From Aplidium turbinatum (taxonomy: Eukaryota > Chordata > Ascidiacea > Aplousobranchia > Polyclinidae), in contig OU964919.1 in assembly GCA_918807975.1 (NCBI GenBank), forward strand, positions 32,743,824-32,807,823: a stretch of 64,000 nucleotides of DNA, read 5' to 3'. Position numbers and translations under genes: made by a program. Position 1 is the stretch's first letter. Each line of letters starts with the position of its first letter. Below the pieces are notes generated by a model. It saw nothing but the letters and a program-made list of their open reading frames with translations. It had not been told where the DNA came from and did not search any database. This document shows, in pieces, positions 36,701 through 43,241 of this stretch.

Positions 36701-38143
36701 AAATGACTGTTAAAGTTGTAATCATATGGTTCGGGCGATTGATTTAATGTGTTTTGATAAAACAAGTATCATGTTTTGATTCTCATCACTCTCAACGTAA
36801 AAAGTACGACATGGTTGGAATGTTTTGTTTAGGGAAAACATTTCTTGACTTTTTATCTTTTCTCATATAGTGAAAAAGTATATAGCCTATTGTGAATTTA
36901 TCATTGTAGCAACGGGCAGTAAATCAAATCTCAGCTAAAATGAATTCTACACTATTGTATTTCAAAATTGTTTGTTATGAAACGAGACTTTTATACTTTC
37001 TTAGGATTGCCCGAAGCCATTGCATAACCTCATGTTGAATTGCTGGTGCTCTGACCCAATAGCAAGACCTACTTTTCAACAAATCATAACGAAGTTAAAT
37101 GAATTCATAAGCAATCCAAATCTTTTGAAAAACGACACCGAACCAGAAGATCCTGCTGCCCCTCTTCTTAGTCCCAACAGCCCCACCAGTCTGGATGACG
37201 TAACCAACCTGGACCAATGGTTAGATATGGTCAAGCTGGGGAGGTACCGAAGGAGTTTTTATGCTCATGGGATAAACGATTTAGAAACACTGGCCCATAT
37301 CTCTACCAGGTGTGTTTCCATTTGTTAACACCATTACAATAATAAGTTCAAACGAAATTTTTCGTCAAGCGATTAATACTTCTTTTCGGCCGGTGTTAAG
37401 GTTAAATATAGGCTAATGAAATCTGTGATTCGTAATGAGAGTTAATATCATGCCATAGATACCAACGTACTTGCGTACCAATCGGAGGCTCGTTCGATTT
37501 CCATGTCAATCTAATCGTCAGCCACTTTGTTTACCCAAAATAATTGACTGAGCAGCTTTTTGTGGCGAAAGTAACGGCTTCGCGAAAAGGGACTGGCCAT
37601 CTTAATACAATGGCTGTTGGCAATGGGAAATGCAATGCTATTGGTTTAATCAATTTCTCTACAAACATAATCTTTTCCAAATACTAAAATGAGATATTTG
37701 ACATAGTCTACTTTGCTCTTCAACAAAACGAATTATGTGAAACTAATGTACTGTAAGTCAAAGAATGCTATTTCCAAATGATTGACGCAGTAAGCTCTTG
37801 ATCTTTGTTATTTCTTTGAGGTTGTTGATTATAATGAAAGAAAAATTTGAATCAGTTTGAAAGATTATGGTTTGAAATAATTGTAATGTTTACTAGTGAT
37901 TTGGAAAGAGTTGGAATTGCTTCTCCTGCTCATAGGACTCGTCTTCAGAGTAGCATCGACGTCCTCCGCAATCATATCTCATCTACATCTCGATCAGCTG
38001 AAGCAAGCATGACCCGGGCGATATCCAATTCATTGCGACCCTCTTCGGGTATTTCTCCTCTTCATTTTGATGCAAATAATCTATCGTCAACCTTACCTTT
38101 ACAACTTCATCCCATCGACACTGTTCATGCTGTTGCTGTTTGA
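6696..38143 (+). CDS. Eph: Eph receptor tyrosine kinase, gene 1 (complete, 17 coding exons)
   Basis: This codes a single-pass ephrin receptor tyrosine kinase of 1045 residues. Coding exons: 6696-6768, 10947-11014, 15097-15212, 15996-16238, 16555-16751, 16988-17092, 21413-21568, 29514-29622, 30554-30701, 32062-32316, 32421-32772, 32953-33066, 34066-34248, 34478-34749, 35816-36010, 37005-37309 and 37897-38143. All junctions keep frame and use GT-AG. Domains: signal peptide 1-22, ephrin-binding domain about 25-200, cysteine-rich part to about 320, two FN3 domains (320-535), TM 547-569, kinase about 635-900 and SAM about 928-990, with VAV at the end. The glycine loop GQGEFGEV, Lys668, Glu685, HRDLAARN and DFG (779-781) are intact, so it should be an active kinase. 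Vertebrate Ephs have the same order at about 1000 residues. The C-tail after SAM is longer here. Confidence 0.9.
6769..10946. other. Intron 1 of Eph gene 1
   Basis: A 4.2-kb intron (GTGAGT...TTTTAG). A 143-codon open frame on the minus strand (9715-10146) resembles nothing known to me. No transposon ends were recognised. Confidence 0.6.
10947..11014 (+). CDS. Eph: Eph gene 1 exon 2: start of the ephrin-binding domain
   Basis: It encodes [18 protein letters not shown] plus LYTG, the first strand of the Eph ligand-binding domain (compare LLDTRTATGELGW in vertebrate Ephs). The 68-nt length and phases equal those of the small second exon of vertebrate Eph genes as I know them. Confidence 0.9.
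11015..15096. other. Intron 2 of Eph gene 1
   Basis: A 4.1-kb AT-rich intron. It contains a 75-bp palindromic element (13395-13475). Nothing else was recognised. Confidence 0.6.
13395..13475. repeat. Small palindromic MITE, copy 1
   Basis: The two arms, of about 37 bases, are near-perfect inverted copies (AGACAACAAAATTCGTCATT on the left and its complement on the right) around GTCTGCTGAC. The same arm sequence (CAGCAAAATCCGTC, then TTGATTCAACG) forms the palindrome at 26188-26260. Two copies in two introns make a mobile or repeat family likely. Confidence 0.65.
15097..15212 (+). CDS. Eph: Eph gene 1 exon 3: ephrin-binding domain
   Basis: It encodes WEELSGLD, then [20 protein letters not shown], matching the WEEVSGxD and RTYQVCNVxxxxQNNW signature of Eph ligand-binding domains. 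It ends with two bases of a codon that the next exon completes. Confidence 0.92.
15213..15995. other. Intron 3 of Eph gene 1
   Basis: A 783-bp intron. A short palindromic AGGAGG/CCTCCT stretch near 15795-15835 is the only local feature seen. Confidence 0.6.
15996..16238 (+). CDS. Eph: Eph gene 1 exon 4: ephrin-binding domain
   Basis: It encodes [18 protein letters not shown], then [25 protein letters not shown] and [10 protein letters not shown]. These are the conserved strands and cysteines of the Eph ligand-binding domain (compare CKETFNLYYxE and KIDTIAADE). The donor is the weaker AG|GTTTGT. Confidence 0.92.
16555..16751 (+). CDS. Eph: Eph gene 1 exon 5: end of the ephrin-binding domain
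   Basis: It encodes [14 protein letters not shown], then [17 protein letters not shown] and CVSNA. The pattern GFYLAFQDxGACxALxSVRVYYxxCP is the Eph family signature. The acceptor ACACAG|ACG completes Arg from the previous exon. Confidence 0.92.
16988..17092 (+). CDS. Eph: Eph gene 1 exon 6: cysteine-rich region
   Basis: It encodes [20 protein letters not shown], then [12 protein letters not shown], the sushi/EGF-like cysteine-rich linker after the ligand-binding domain (compare CxxxGEWLVPxGxCxCxxGY). The 105-nt length equals that of exon 6 in gene 2. Confidence 0.9.
20533..21171. mobile_element. TIR element carrying a tRNA-like sequence
   Basis: The ends share, in inverse orientation, the run TTTTTTTTCCCACGAGATTT followed by CTGTCTCATT, giving inverted repeats of about 40 bp. 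The outer bases GGCC..CGCGAAA also match. No target duplication is clear. The interior holds a tRNA-like stretch on the minus strand and no transposase, so it is non-autonomous and of unassigned family. Confidence 0.6.
21002..21074 (-). mobile_element. tRNA-derived sequence (SINE head or tRNA pseudogene)
   Basis: A 73-base stretch on the minus strand has a D-arm/A-box like GGTTCAGTGG and a B box GGTTCGACGCC. It is followed by a T-rich run that could stop pol III. The T arm and about five acceptor pairs can form, but no normal anticodon stem is visible, so it is not called a working tRNA gene. Confidence 0.5.
21413..21568 (+). CDS. Eph: Eph gene 1 exon 7: cysteine-rich region
   Basis: It encodes [20 protein letters not shown], then a serine stretch, [11 protein letters not shown] and YGCT: the C-x-x-G-x-F/Y, C-x-x-CP and CxCxxGYYRA pattern of the Eph cysteine-rich module. 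Its 156 nt equal, to my knowledge, the matching vertebrate exon. Confidence 0.92.
22699..22724. repeat. Perfect 11-bp inverted repeat
   Basis: GGTTTGCTGTA and its exact complement are separated by CCGA, forming a tight hairpin in intron 7. Its role is unknown. Confidence 0.6.
23682..23981. mobile_element. Short hAT-like MITE
   Basis: It starts CAGTAGCGGATC and ends GATCCGCTACTG, a perfect 12-bp inverted pair of hAT type. The flanks (TCTAGGCC and TCTGCAAT) share only three bases, so no target duplication is supported. The 300-bp interior is not coding. Confidence 0.6.
24200..24420. repeat. GC-rich repeat-like patch
   Basis: Runs such as GGAGGTCCAGGGGGTACTTT and GGTACCGGGTCCAAA differ sharply in composition from the AT-rich intron around them. 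They look like a dispersed repeat fragment. The family is not identified. Confidence 0.3.
26188..26260. repeat. Small palindromic MITE, copy 2
   Basis: Arms of about 36 bases (AACAGCAAAATCCGTCGTTT on the left and its near-complement on the right) meet at a central CAACGTCGTTGGA. It shares the arm sequence with the copy at 13395-13475. Confidence 0.65.
28076..28715. mobile_element. Non-autonomous piggyBac-like element flanked by TTAA
   Basis: TTAA lies at both edges (28072-28075 and 28716-28719). The left end CACTTCTCCCGCCAA pairs with the right end CACTTTCACTGCCAA read on the minus strand. The TTAA target and CACTT..GCCAA termini fit piggyBac-like MITEs. The interior has two TGACGTCA sites close to the left end and no transposase. 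Confidence 0.6.
28107..28131. promoter_or_regulatory. Pair of TGACGTCA (CRE-type) sites
   Basis: Two consensus CREB/ATF octamers lie 5 bases apart (TGACGTCA, TTT, TGACGTCA with shared T). They sit inside the piggyBac-like element, so they may simply be transposon sequence. Use by the Eph gene is a guess. Confidence 0.3.
29514..29622 (+). CDS. Eph: Eph gene 1 exon 8: FN3 domain 1, first half
   Basis: It encodes [20 protein letters not shown], then [15 protein letters not shown]. The PSAP start, the Trp and the PP turn are those of the first fibronectin III domain of Eph receptors. The previous exon's single base gives Arg at the junction. Confidence 0.9.
29623..30553. other. Intron 8 of Eph gene 1
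   Basis: A 931-bp intron with no recognised element. A 116-codon minus-strand frame (30101-30451) looks like chance. Confidence 0.5.
30554..30701 (+). CDS. Eph: Eph gene 1 exon 9: FN3 domain 1, second half
   Basis: It encodes [16 protein letters not shown], then [20 protein letters not shown]. The paired cysteines (CxxC...CxxC) in this strand and the L-x-P-x-x-x-Y motif mark the first FN3 domain of Eph proteins. The exon ends in phase 0 at ACT|GTACGT. Confidence 0.9.
30702..32061. other. Intron 9 of Eph gene 1
   Basis: A 1.36-kb intron with a 416-bp inverted-repeat element near its start (30795-31210). The remainder is unrecognised. Confidence 0.6.
30795..31210. mobile_element. MITE with about 48-bp TIRs and 8-bp target duplication
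   Basis: The ends ATGGCCACCTGGAGATGCGG and, on the minus strand, CATGGCCACCTAAAGATACGG continue into the shared run CCTGATTTGTCACATTTTGC. Both flanks read GTTACATC (30787-30794 and 31211-31218). An inner palindrome centres near 30995 (CAGACTGTTA...TAACAGTCTG). The superfamily is unassigned; the 8-bp duplication suggests hAT or a relative. Confidence 0.7.
32062..32316 (+). CDS. Eph: Eph gene 1 exon 10: end of FN3-1 and first part of FN3-2
   Basis: It encodes [11 protein letters not shown], then [38 protein letters not shown] and IE. The VEALNGVS-like start closes FN3-1, and the W-x-x-P...I-x-x-Y-x-V pattern opens FN3-2. Both splice phases are 0. Confidence 0.92.
32421..32772 (+). CDS. Eph: Eph gene 1 exon 11: FN3-2 end, transmembrane segment, inner juxtamembrane start
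   Basis: It encodes [20 protein letters not shown], then a linker, a 23-residue hydrophobic helix ([15 protein letters not shown], then VLLIALLW; residues 547-569), the basic stop-transfer RQRNERLR and a serine-rich cytoplasmic linker. The type I topology follows from the signal peptide. Confidence 0.92.
32953..33066 (+). CDS. Eph: Eph gene 1 exon 12: juxtamembrane region and kinase start
   Basis: It encodes [20 protein letters not shown], then the [13 protein letters not shown] lead into the glycine loop. The two juxtamembrane tyrosines (Tyr615 and Tyr618) match the regulatory YVDPxxYEDP tyrosines of Ephs, but with a shorter spacing. Confidence 0.93.
33067..34065. other. Intron 12 of Eph gene 1
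   Basis: A 999-bp intron, of which 827 bp is one long-inverted-repeat transposon (33155-33981). Confidence 0.8.
33155..33981. mobile_element. Foldback transposon with about 240-bp TIRs
   Basis: It begins TAGGGTGGCTCGTTTTTGAA. Its other end is the inverse (GAGCCACCCTA), and the match continues for about 240 bases through GGTGCCAATGAGTGAGAAAA and GTTTAGATATATCTAA. Both flanks read GCCTACAG (33147-33154 and 33982-33989), a perfect 8-bp target duplication. It has no coding region and would be a hAT or P superfamily derivative. The transcript could form a long hairpin here. Confidence 0.8.
34066..34248 (+). CDS. Eph: Eph gene 1 exon 13: kinase N-lobe
   Basis: It encodes [11 protein letters not shown] (glycine loop), VVAIKRLK (ATP-binding Lys668), [20 protein letters not shown] (with alphaC Glu685) and GVVTK. 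All residues needed for ATP binding are present. Confidence 0.95.
34249..34477. other. Intron 13 of Eph gene 1
   Basis: A short 229-bp AT-rich intron (GTAAGT...TTTTAG) with nothing notable. Confidence 0.85.
34478..34749 (+). CDS. Eph: Eph gene 1 exon 14: hinge, catalytic loop and DFG
   Basis: It encodes [16 protein letters not shown], then [15 protein letters not shown] (catalytic Asp761), [10 protein letters not shown] (DFG 779-781) and the activation-loop Tyr794 in [15 protein letters not shown] is the tyrosine-kinase form of the loop. Confidence 0.96.
34750..35815. other. Intron 14 of Eph gene 1
   Basis: A 1.07-kb intron, more than half of it a fragment of a Gypsy-like LTR element (about 35060-35655). 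Confidence 0.7.
35060..35655 (+). mobile_element. Gypsy-like LTR retrotransposon fragment (LTR, primer site, start of gag)
   Basis: An LTR-like stretch ends near 35369. It is followed at once by TGGTGTCAGAAGT, a primer-binding-type sequence, and then by the start of a gag-like frame with [14 protein letters not shown] and a W-x-x-Y-x-x-R block as in Gypsy gag N-termini. No second LTR or pol is present, so it is a short fossil piece. Confidence 0.5.
35816..36010 (+). CDS. Eph: Eph gene 1 exon 15: kinase C-lobe
   Basis: It encodes [20 protein letters not shown], then [20 protein letters not shown] and [11 protein letters not shown]. The RWTAPE and [13 protein letters not shown] motifs are intact. 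Confidence 0.96.
36011..37004. other. Intron 15 of Eph gene 1
   Basis: A 994-bp intron. An ACCGGCAAACC and GGCTTGCCGGGT near-inverted pair (about 36187-36242) is the only structure seen. Confidence 0.6.
37005..37309 (+). CDS. Eph: Eph gene 1 exon 16: end of kinase and first half of SAM
   Basis: It encodes [20 protein letters not shown], which closes the kinase (CW..RPTF). A proline-rich linker and [20 protein letters not shown] follow, the start of the SAM domain. Confidence 0.95.
37310..37896. other. Intron 16 of Eph gene 1
   Basis: A 587-bp intron, donor AG|GTGTGT and acceptor TTTACTAG. Nothing else was recognised. Confidence 0.7.
37897..38143 (+). CDS. Eph: Eph gene 1 exon 17: end of SAM, C-terminal tail and stop
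   Basis: It encodes [20 protein letters not shown] and VLRNHI (SAM helices 4-5), then a tail of about 55 residues rich in Ser and Leu, and ends VHAVAV before TGA. The last three residues fit a class II PDZ ligand, as in VxV-ending vertebrate Ephs. Confidence 0.9.
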
Positions 38144-39013
38144 CATACCATCTTACGAAGAGTTCCGAAAAGAAACCCTCTAAAACTTGTGAAATTTCCA
38201 AAGCAGTCCGAGACTTGCCGAAGACTCGACAAGTGCAACTTGACAAGAAAACTTTAAAACCATATTTGGAAATCTGACATACCTACCTCAATGCTACAAG
38301 TTTCAAGGAAGCAAACGTTGCTAAAATTAGCTTATTTATCTTAACACTTATCTTGGGCAGGCAAGTTTGATTGGCTTTCTGTCAGCAATGTTTTAACAAA
38401 TGATGAATTATTATATTGTTCTTTTTTTGTCTTAGGGTACGTTTGACTTGTTCGCTAATGTATTGTATTTATATTTGAATGTGCGCAAATGGATCTCCTT
38501 TAACATATTGCCATAGACTCATCGCCATTATGTTAAGAAACAGTAAAACAATGCAAAAAATTGTATTTTACTTCCCTGTGGCTGCTTCGTCAACGCAACG
38601 ACAAGCAAAGCGTAGCAGGAAATGTTTTTGTACTTCACGTAAAAGTAATTTTTTTTTTTCACTGGTGGTGGACACATGTGTTTTGTCATGATGCTTGTTG
38701 ACGAAGTGTTGCGTTGTTTTAGAAGCATTTGCTCTTGAATTATTCCTAAGAAGTCTCTTGAATTATTCCTAGCCACTTCAGCAGCGCTCCATCAATAATA
38801 TCTTCGACCTGGAACTTTATTTATTTATTAATATTTAACTGTTAGTTTCTTGCGTCCCAGTGAGCTGCTACTTCATTTACAGTAATAGTGGGGTTTGACG
38901 TTTTGTTTTTGCAACGCATTAAAAGAAAACAAAAAATCAAGTAATGAAAAATGAACACCTCGGTTAAACAAGCTTCAGACTTGTAGAAAAAGCTTAAATT
39001 TATTGGGATCAGC

Positions 39014-39023
39014 AATAAATAAA
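39014..39023 (+). terminator. Candidate polyadenylation signal of Eph gene 1
   Basis: AATAAATAAA is the first AATAAA on the + strand after the stop codon, about 870 bases downstream. The assignment is by position only. Confidence 0.35.
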
Positions 39024-39326
39024 AGATTTGTTGACCCAAAAATAAAATTTAATTTAAGTGGACTCATAAGTTAGAAGTTACAAAAATTCGCAATTCATAA
39101 ATTCAATGCAGGAATTTTAAATAAAATGCCAGCTTGCTGAAGTTCCAACTTTCAATCCTGCAAGTTTATCTGTGAACTCAAAACCAGAATATTTATCTTG
39201 CTATCAGACCAAAGTAGAGATAATAATTTTAGGAAAATACGAAAAGGAGTTTGCTTACAACAGCTTCGATTTTTCAACCAACCTACTGTACGACTGTACG
39301 TATTTCAATTTCTGTTTTAAAATTAG

Positions 39327-39350
39327 GCAACTACGCTGCCACGTAGTTGC
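39327..39350. repeat. Perfect 9-bp inverted repeat
   Basis: GCAACTACG, a 6-base loop (CTGCCA) and CGTAGTTGC form a stable hairpin downstream of gene 1. A role in 3' end formation cannot be told from sequence. Confidence 0.5.
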
Positions 39351-40159
39351 TCCTAGTTTGATCCAGCTTTTTTCTTCTTCTTTTGTAAACACCTTGTCGT
39401 AGCAATTGACTTCTTTGGCTCCGACTTTTCAATTTTGATGTTGTCGCCTAATCTATAGACGTGTTTTCACTTTGAGATGTTATTTCTAAAAGTGTTCGGA
39501 TGACTCGCTGGTGAACTATTTCGCTAAATGAAATCATGAGTCGATAGCGGGATCGCAGTTTGTATTTTGATTATTCTATCAGTGGAGGTGTGAGGTTGAC
39601 TTTAGGCTACTGTGACACTAAATTGCTAAAATTTGTAAGACAACCTGCAAATAAGAAGTTTAGAGGGAGACCCAACCTGCTATTCCAATTTGTCCTCTTA
39701 GGTGTGGAAAATGAAAGTCAATGTGAACATAATTATTATAAAGCCATGAAGATGTACCCGGTCCGATTACATTATATCACCTTGTGATCTTAAATCGTTG
39801 AAAAGACTAGGCATAAGACTACTTTCAAGTACAAATCAGCCCTTTCTGAGTTGTGGAATTCTGGTGTTCATTGCGAGCACTCTTAGCAATTTGCGTTTTA
39901 CCACCTATCCGCTAGATGGGAGACATGATCGGTAAATTATTGAATCGATGAATTGTTGACTCTTCTTTGCCACACGGTTATCTCAAGCTTAGATTAGTTC
40001 AACTGCAGTTGGTATGGCAATACCACATAGGAAAAACTCGATAAATGACATGGCGACTACTGCAACGACTTGATTTCTGTTTTATCTCAAATAAATGCGG
40101 GATCCAAACTCTATAGAAGTTTTATTTGTCATTTTTAAATGCTGTTTTATGATTTGTCA

Positions 40160-40664
40160 CAGATGTCCGCAATTAGTGGATTGTTGGGTCGCGAGACCAT
40201 CCACTTTGGGTCGCAAAACAGTTTAAACTTACTATTAATATAACTTGTTTGGCAAAAATAAATATAGTCATGCACTCTTTGATGTGCTAAGTTCCATATA
40301 GTTTTGTACAAGAAAATTTATACTTTCAATGGTGGTTCAATAGGCTAGTCCTCGCTTATTAAACCCACGGTTAATAGGTCCAACCGCTTATTAAACCCAA
40401 TTTGGTCTAGTCCGGAATTCCTGAATGTACGGCAGGTTATAGGAGTGCCAGAGAATCGTCCCCCGCTTAACAAATCCACCCGCTTAATCAGCCCAAAATC
40501 GTTCTGTCCCAATGTGGGCTTAATAAGTTGGGACGACTGTATTGAAATTGATGTTAAGTTGCAAAGCATTTGGCGCAAAACTATGTGCTTCCGAAATTTT
40601 TTGGTCGTAAAAATTTAAAACGATTGTTTTTTGGGTCGTGCAAACAAGTATTTGCGGACCCCTG
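40160..40664. mobile_element. hAT-like element with a pogo-like element inside
   Basis: The left end CAGATGTCCGCAA pairs with the right end CAGGGGTCCGCAAA read on the minus strand. The flanks ATTTGTCA (40152-40159) and ATTTATCA (40665-40672) match at 7 of 8 bases. GGGTCG-rich subterminal sequence is typical of hAT. Its middle is occupied by a second inverted-repeat element. Confidence 0.7.
40346..40541. mobile_element. Nested pogo/Tigger-like MITE
   Basis: The left end GTCCTCGCTTATTAAACCCA and, on the minus strand, the right end CAGTCGTCCCAACTTATTAA resemble each other and the TIRs of pogo-type elements. TA lies at each edge, as expected of Tc1/mariner-class insertion. Repeated CGCTTATTAA/CGCTTAAT units fill the 196 bp. 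Confidence 0.5.
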
Positions 40665-40929
40665 ATTTATCATACGATATTTGCCCACTTGTTTTATAAA
40701 AGTTCCTTTGTTACAAGAATCTTATATTTTCGTACTACGCAATAAAGCTGCACTACTTTGAGCAAAGTAGGCCGTGCAGAAAACAGCACAAATTTATGAT
40801 TATAGCGTAGGCTGAATCAGGGCTTCCCAAACTGGGGGTCGCGACCCCCCAAGGGGTCGCGTAACGAACTTCAGGGGTCGCAGAAAGTATACCAATTTGC
40901 ACAAGGTACTGCATATTAACACTTCTGTG

Positions 40930-41410
40930 CGAGATGCTGTGACAGATATTAACTTTATTAAGAGTCGCGCACTCAATGGGCTGCCCATATTTGAAAATTT
41001 AAGAGGTGAAATGGAATCGGAGTTAAAAACTTTTTCACTGCATCGTGAAGTGAGGTAGCTTTCAAATGCAAAGCTTTAAAATGGCTAGCCAATTAACGTT
41101 GAAAACCGAAATCGTGATTTTTCCAACAGAATAAAATTCAGTCTTAGTCCACCATTTTCGCAATGCCATCTAGGTTTTGGAATTATACCAAATGTCAGAT
41201 TTGCTTGAAAAACTGAACGAATTTAATTTGTCCCTCCTAGGAGAAAACATCAATATTTTGCATTGAAATCTAAAATTGATGTGTTCATCAAAAAATTGAA
41301 CATCTGGAAACAAATATTTCAAAATGCTTTATCTGAAATGTTCTCAGTTCTCACTTCGCTTACCGTTTCAGCCTAAACAACATTGAAACCGCCTTGAGAC
41401 CTGCATTAAC
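40930..41410 (+). pseudogene. hAT (ZBED/Charlie-like) transposase remnant
   Basis: INFIKSRALNGLPIFENLRG, then LKTFSLHREVR and, in another frame, IDVFIKKLNIWKQIFQNALS match the mid-part of ZBED-type hAT transposases as I know them (FVKARxLxxRLF, LHTEVRWLS, VxAFxxKLxLW). At least one stop and one frame change interrupt it. Confidence 0.55.
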
Positions 41411-41599
41411 AAATACTGAGCCACAGCTGGACTTGCTTTGTTGCAGAAAGCAGTCACACCCATCACACTGAATAAATGTGTTTGTTTTTTGTTTTGTTTC
41501 CAGTAGGCCTGTAGCGCACCCAGCATGGTGCTAAGGGGGCTCAAGCCCCCCCCCCAAACCCGCCACCAAAAATGAAGTTTTTGTATGTTCCACATTTAT

Positions 41600-42540
41600 A
41601 CCTTTTGCTTACAGGTTAGATATGAATAAGACACAACAATACAACAGGGCTGAGCATTACAACAATATATTTGATATAAATTATTTACAAATAGTTTTAA
41701 CTATCTAACGTTTTCGGCTTAACTTAGCCCCTCATCAGGAACTTGAAAATATTTACAAAAATGCAATAAATTTCAACTTCTTGAAGGTAAAATTACAATA
41801 GGAAAAGCAAAGGCATCTACATAAATAGCTACAAAAAACTTGCACCACAGGGAACGTTACATCAAGTAAATGTTGAGGAGAATAGACGAGCCTCCAGCAA
41901 ATAATTGTTTATTTAAATTTGGGTTGATAAAGCTTTGGTAGAGAGTTTGCTTTGTTGAACCATAGAGAATCTGTTGAACCATAATTATTTCTCTAAATTT
42001 GGGTTGTAGCGTTTGATTAACAGCGCTTTCTGAATTTTGGTGTCAAATTGGAATTTGCCTTTGCGTAAAATTTTAAATGAGTCAGCAGAGAATTTTCGAT
42101 CTGTGCAAAAAGAACGCTTCATGATATGGTCTTTGATGGCACTTTTCTTTAACTCCCTAAAGTTCAGATGCTCCCGTACTCTCCTGGTCAAATGTCTGAT
42201 GGACATACCGATGTACCGTACGTTAACGCCGAATCACACGGACATGTAAAACTGTATGCGACATTTGAGCAGAGAGACAAAGGCGTCTGGGACTTTAGTT
42301 GAAAATACGAACTACTTTAAATGTTTTGTAAGTAGAAAAAACGTCCACACTAAATTTACTGTTTACAAAATTAGTGATTTGTTTCGTGCTAGTTGTTTTC
42401 GCACTCATTTGTGTTCGCAAACGGAAAGCTAATTCTATTTTGTCATACATGACAAAAAAGTCGAGATCTATAAAAGATTGCGAGAGTGGACCTAGGGATG
42501 CTGATGGTGCTAGTAGCATGGGGTTCACTAGGCCAACTTC
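41600..42540 (-). mobile_element. Penelope-like retroelement 3' part with GIY-YIG endonuclease
   Basis: On the minus strand, TKQITNFVNSKFSVDVFSTY precedes VRYIGMSIRHLTRRVREHLN and the KSAIKDHIMK and FKILRKGKFQFD blocks, ending ALLIKRYNPNLEK. This is the C-terminal GIY-YIG endonuclease that follows the reverse transcriptase in Penelope-like elements. The reverse transcriptase itself is missing, so the copy is 5'-truncated, and a frame change lies between its two coding parts. A hammerhead-like motif lies just downstream, at 41705-41745. Confidence 0.7.
41705..41745 (-). ncRNA. Hammerhead-ribozyme-like core in the Penelope-like element
   Basis: On the minus strand the order is CTGATGA, a GGCT...AGCC stem and GAAA, the conserved core arrangement of a hammerhead. 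Penelope-like elements are known to carry hammerhead motifs. Two extra Gs precede the stem, and stems I and III are not convincing, so activity is doubtful. Confidence 0.4.
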
Positions 42541-42596
42541 TAATCTGATTGAGAGAACGAATCCTGATGTATCGGCAACCGGTGGGTTGTGACTTG

Positions 42597-43183
42597 TGTT
42601 CCAGAGAATGGTTCACCTGATCAAACGTCATATAAAAAAACGTTCAAGTCTACTGAATATTACGTCATGGAAGTTGCTAGAAAATGTGCCAAAATTGCAC
42701 CATCGTTCATAAGACTTGTGTCAAACCTGTTTGGACCTGTTTGGGCCTGTTTCAGTTTGAAACCTGTTTAAACAGGAAATATTACATCAGCTTTAAACAC
42801 CTGTTTGAATGACTTCATAATTGTCTTTCATTATTGCGTCACAGTACTACATATGTGAGTTTGAGATATTGCTATCTATTCTGGTCATTCGTAAAATGAT
42901 TGTTTGAAAGTTGGCCACACATTTAACTGTTTGCTTAGTGCTTGCTAACTGGACAAAAGTTCCGTCTTTTATCCAAGTAATCTGTATCGTAGTGACAGTT
43001 TTTAGAGGTGTACGGCGTTGCATCTCGATTTCGATAGCCGCGGGCTAATTTTACAGGAATACACTTATTGAATAGACGTTTCAAGGAGTGTTTCTTTTTC
43101 GGTCGATACATACAGACGAACGGATTCGGGAATCTTATGTTACAATTTTCCCACGAAGAGATTATGGTTTACCGCTGTGACCA
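42597..43183 (+). repeat. 5' LTR of the BEL/Pao element
   Basis: A 587-bp repeat, starting TGTTCCAGA and ending GCTGTGACCA, that recurs at 48785-49381. It contains tandem GGACCTGTTT/GGGCCTGTTT 10-bp units. Confidence 0.9.
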
Positions 43184-43241
43184 TAAAAAATAAAAGACGT
43201 GTTTGTTGTCAGCTAGTGCAGAAGAACTACGGTACTTAGAA

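Larger units (their letters stand above)
38144..40159. other. 3' UTR and start of the intergenic region
   Basis: The 3' UTR of gene 1 begins here, followed by intergenic DNA. It contains a perfect 9-bp hairpin (39327-39350) and a 75-codon open frame (39560-39787) that I do not recognise. Confidence 0.5.

Noticed and set aside
42740-42780. Tandem GGACCTGTTT units as a possible CRISPR or satellite array
   Set aside because: Only two or three 10-bp units, found in both LTRs of the BEL/Pao element; simple slippage in the LTR.
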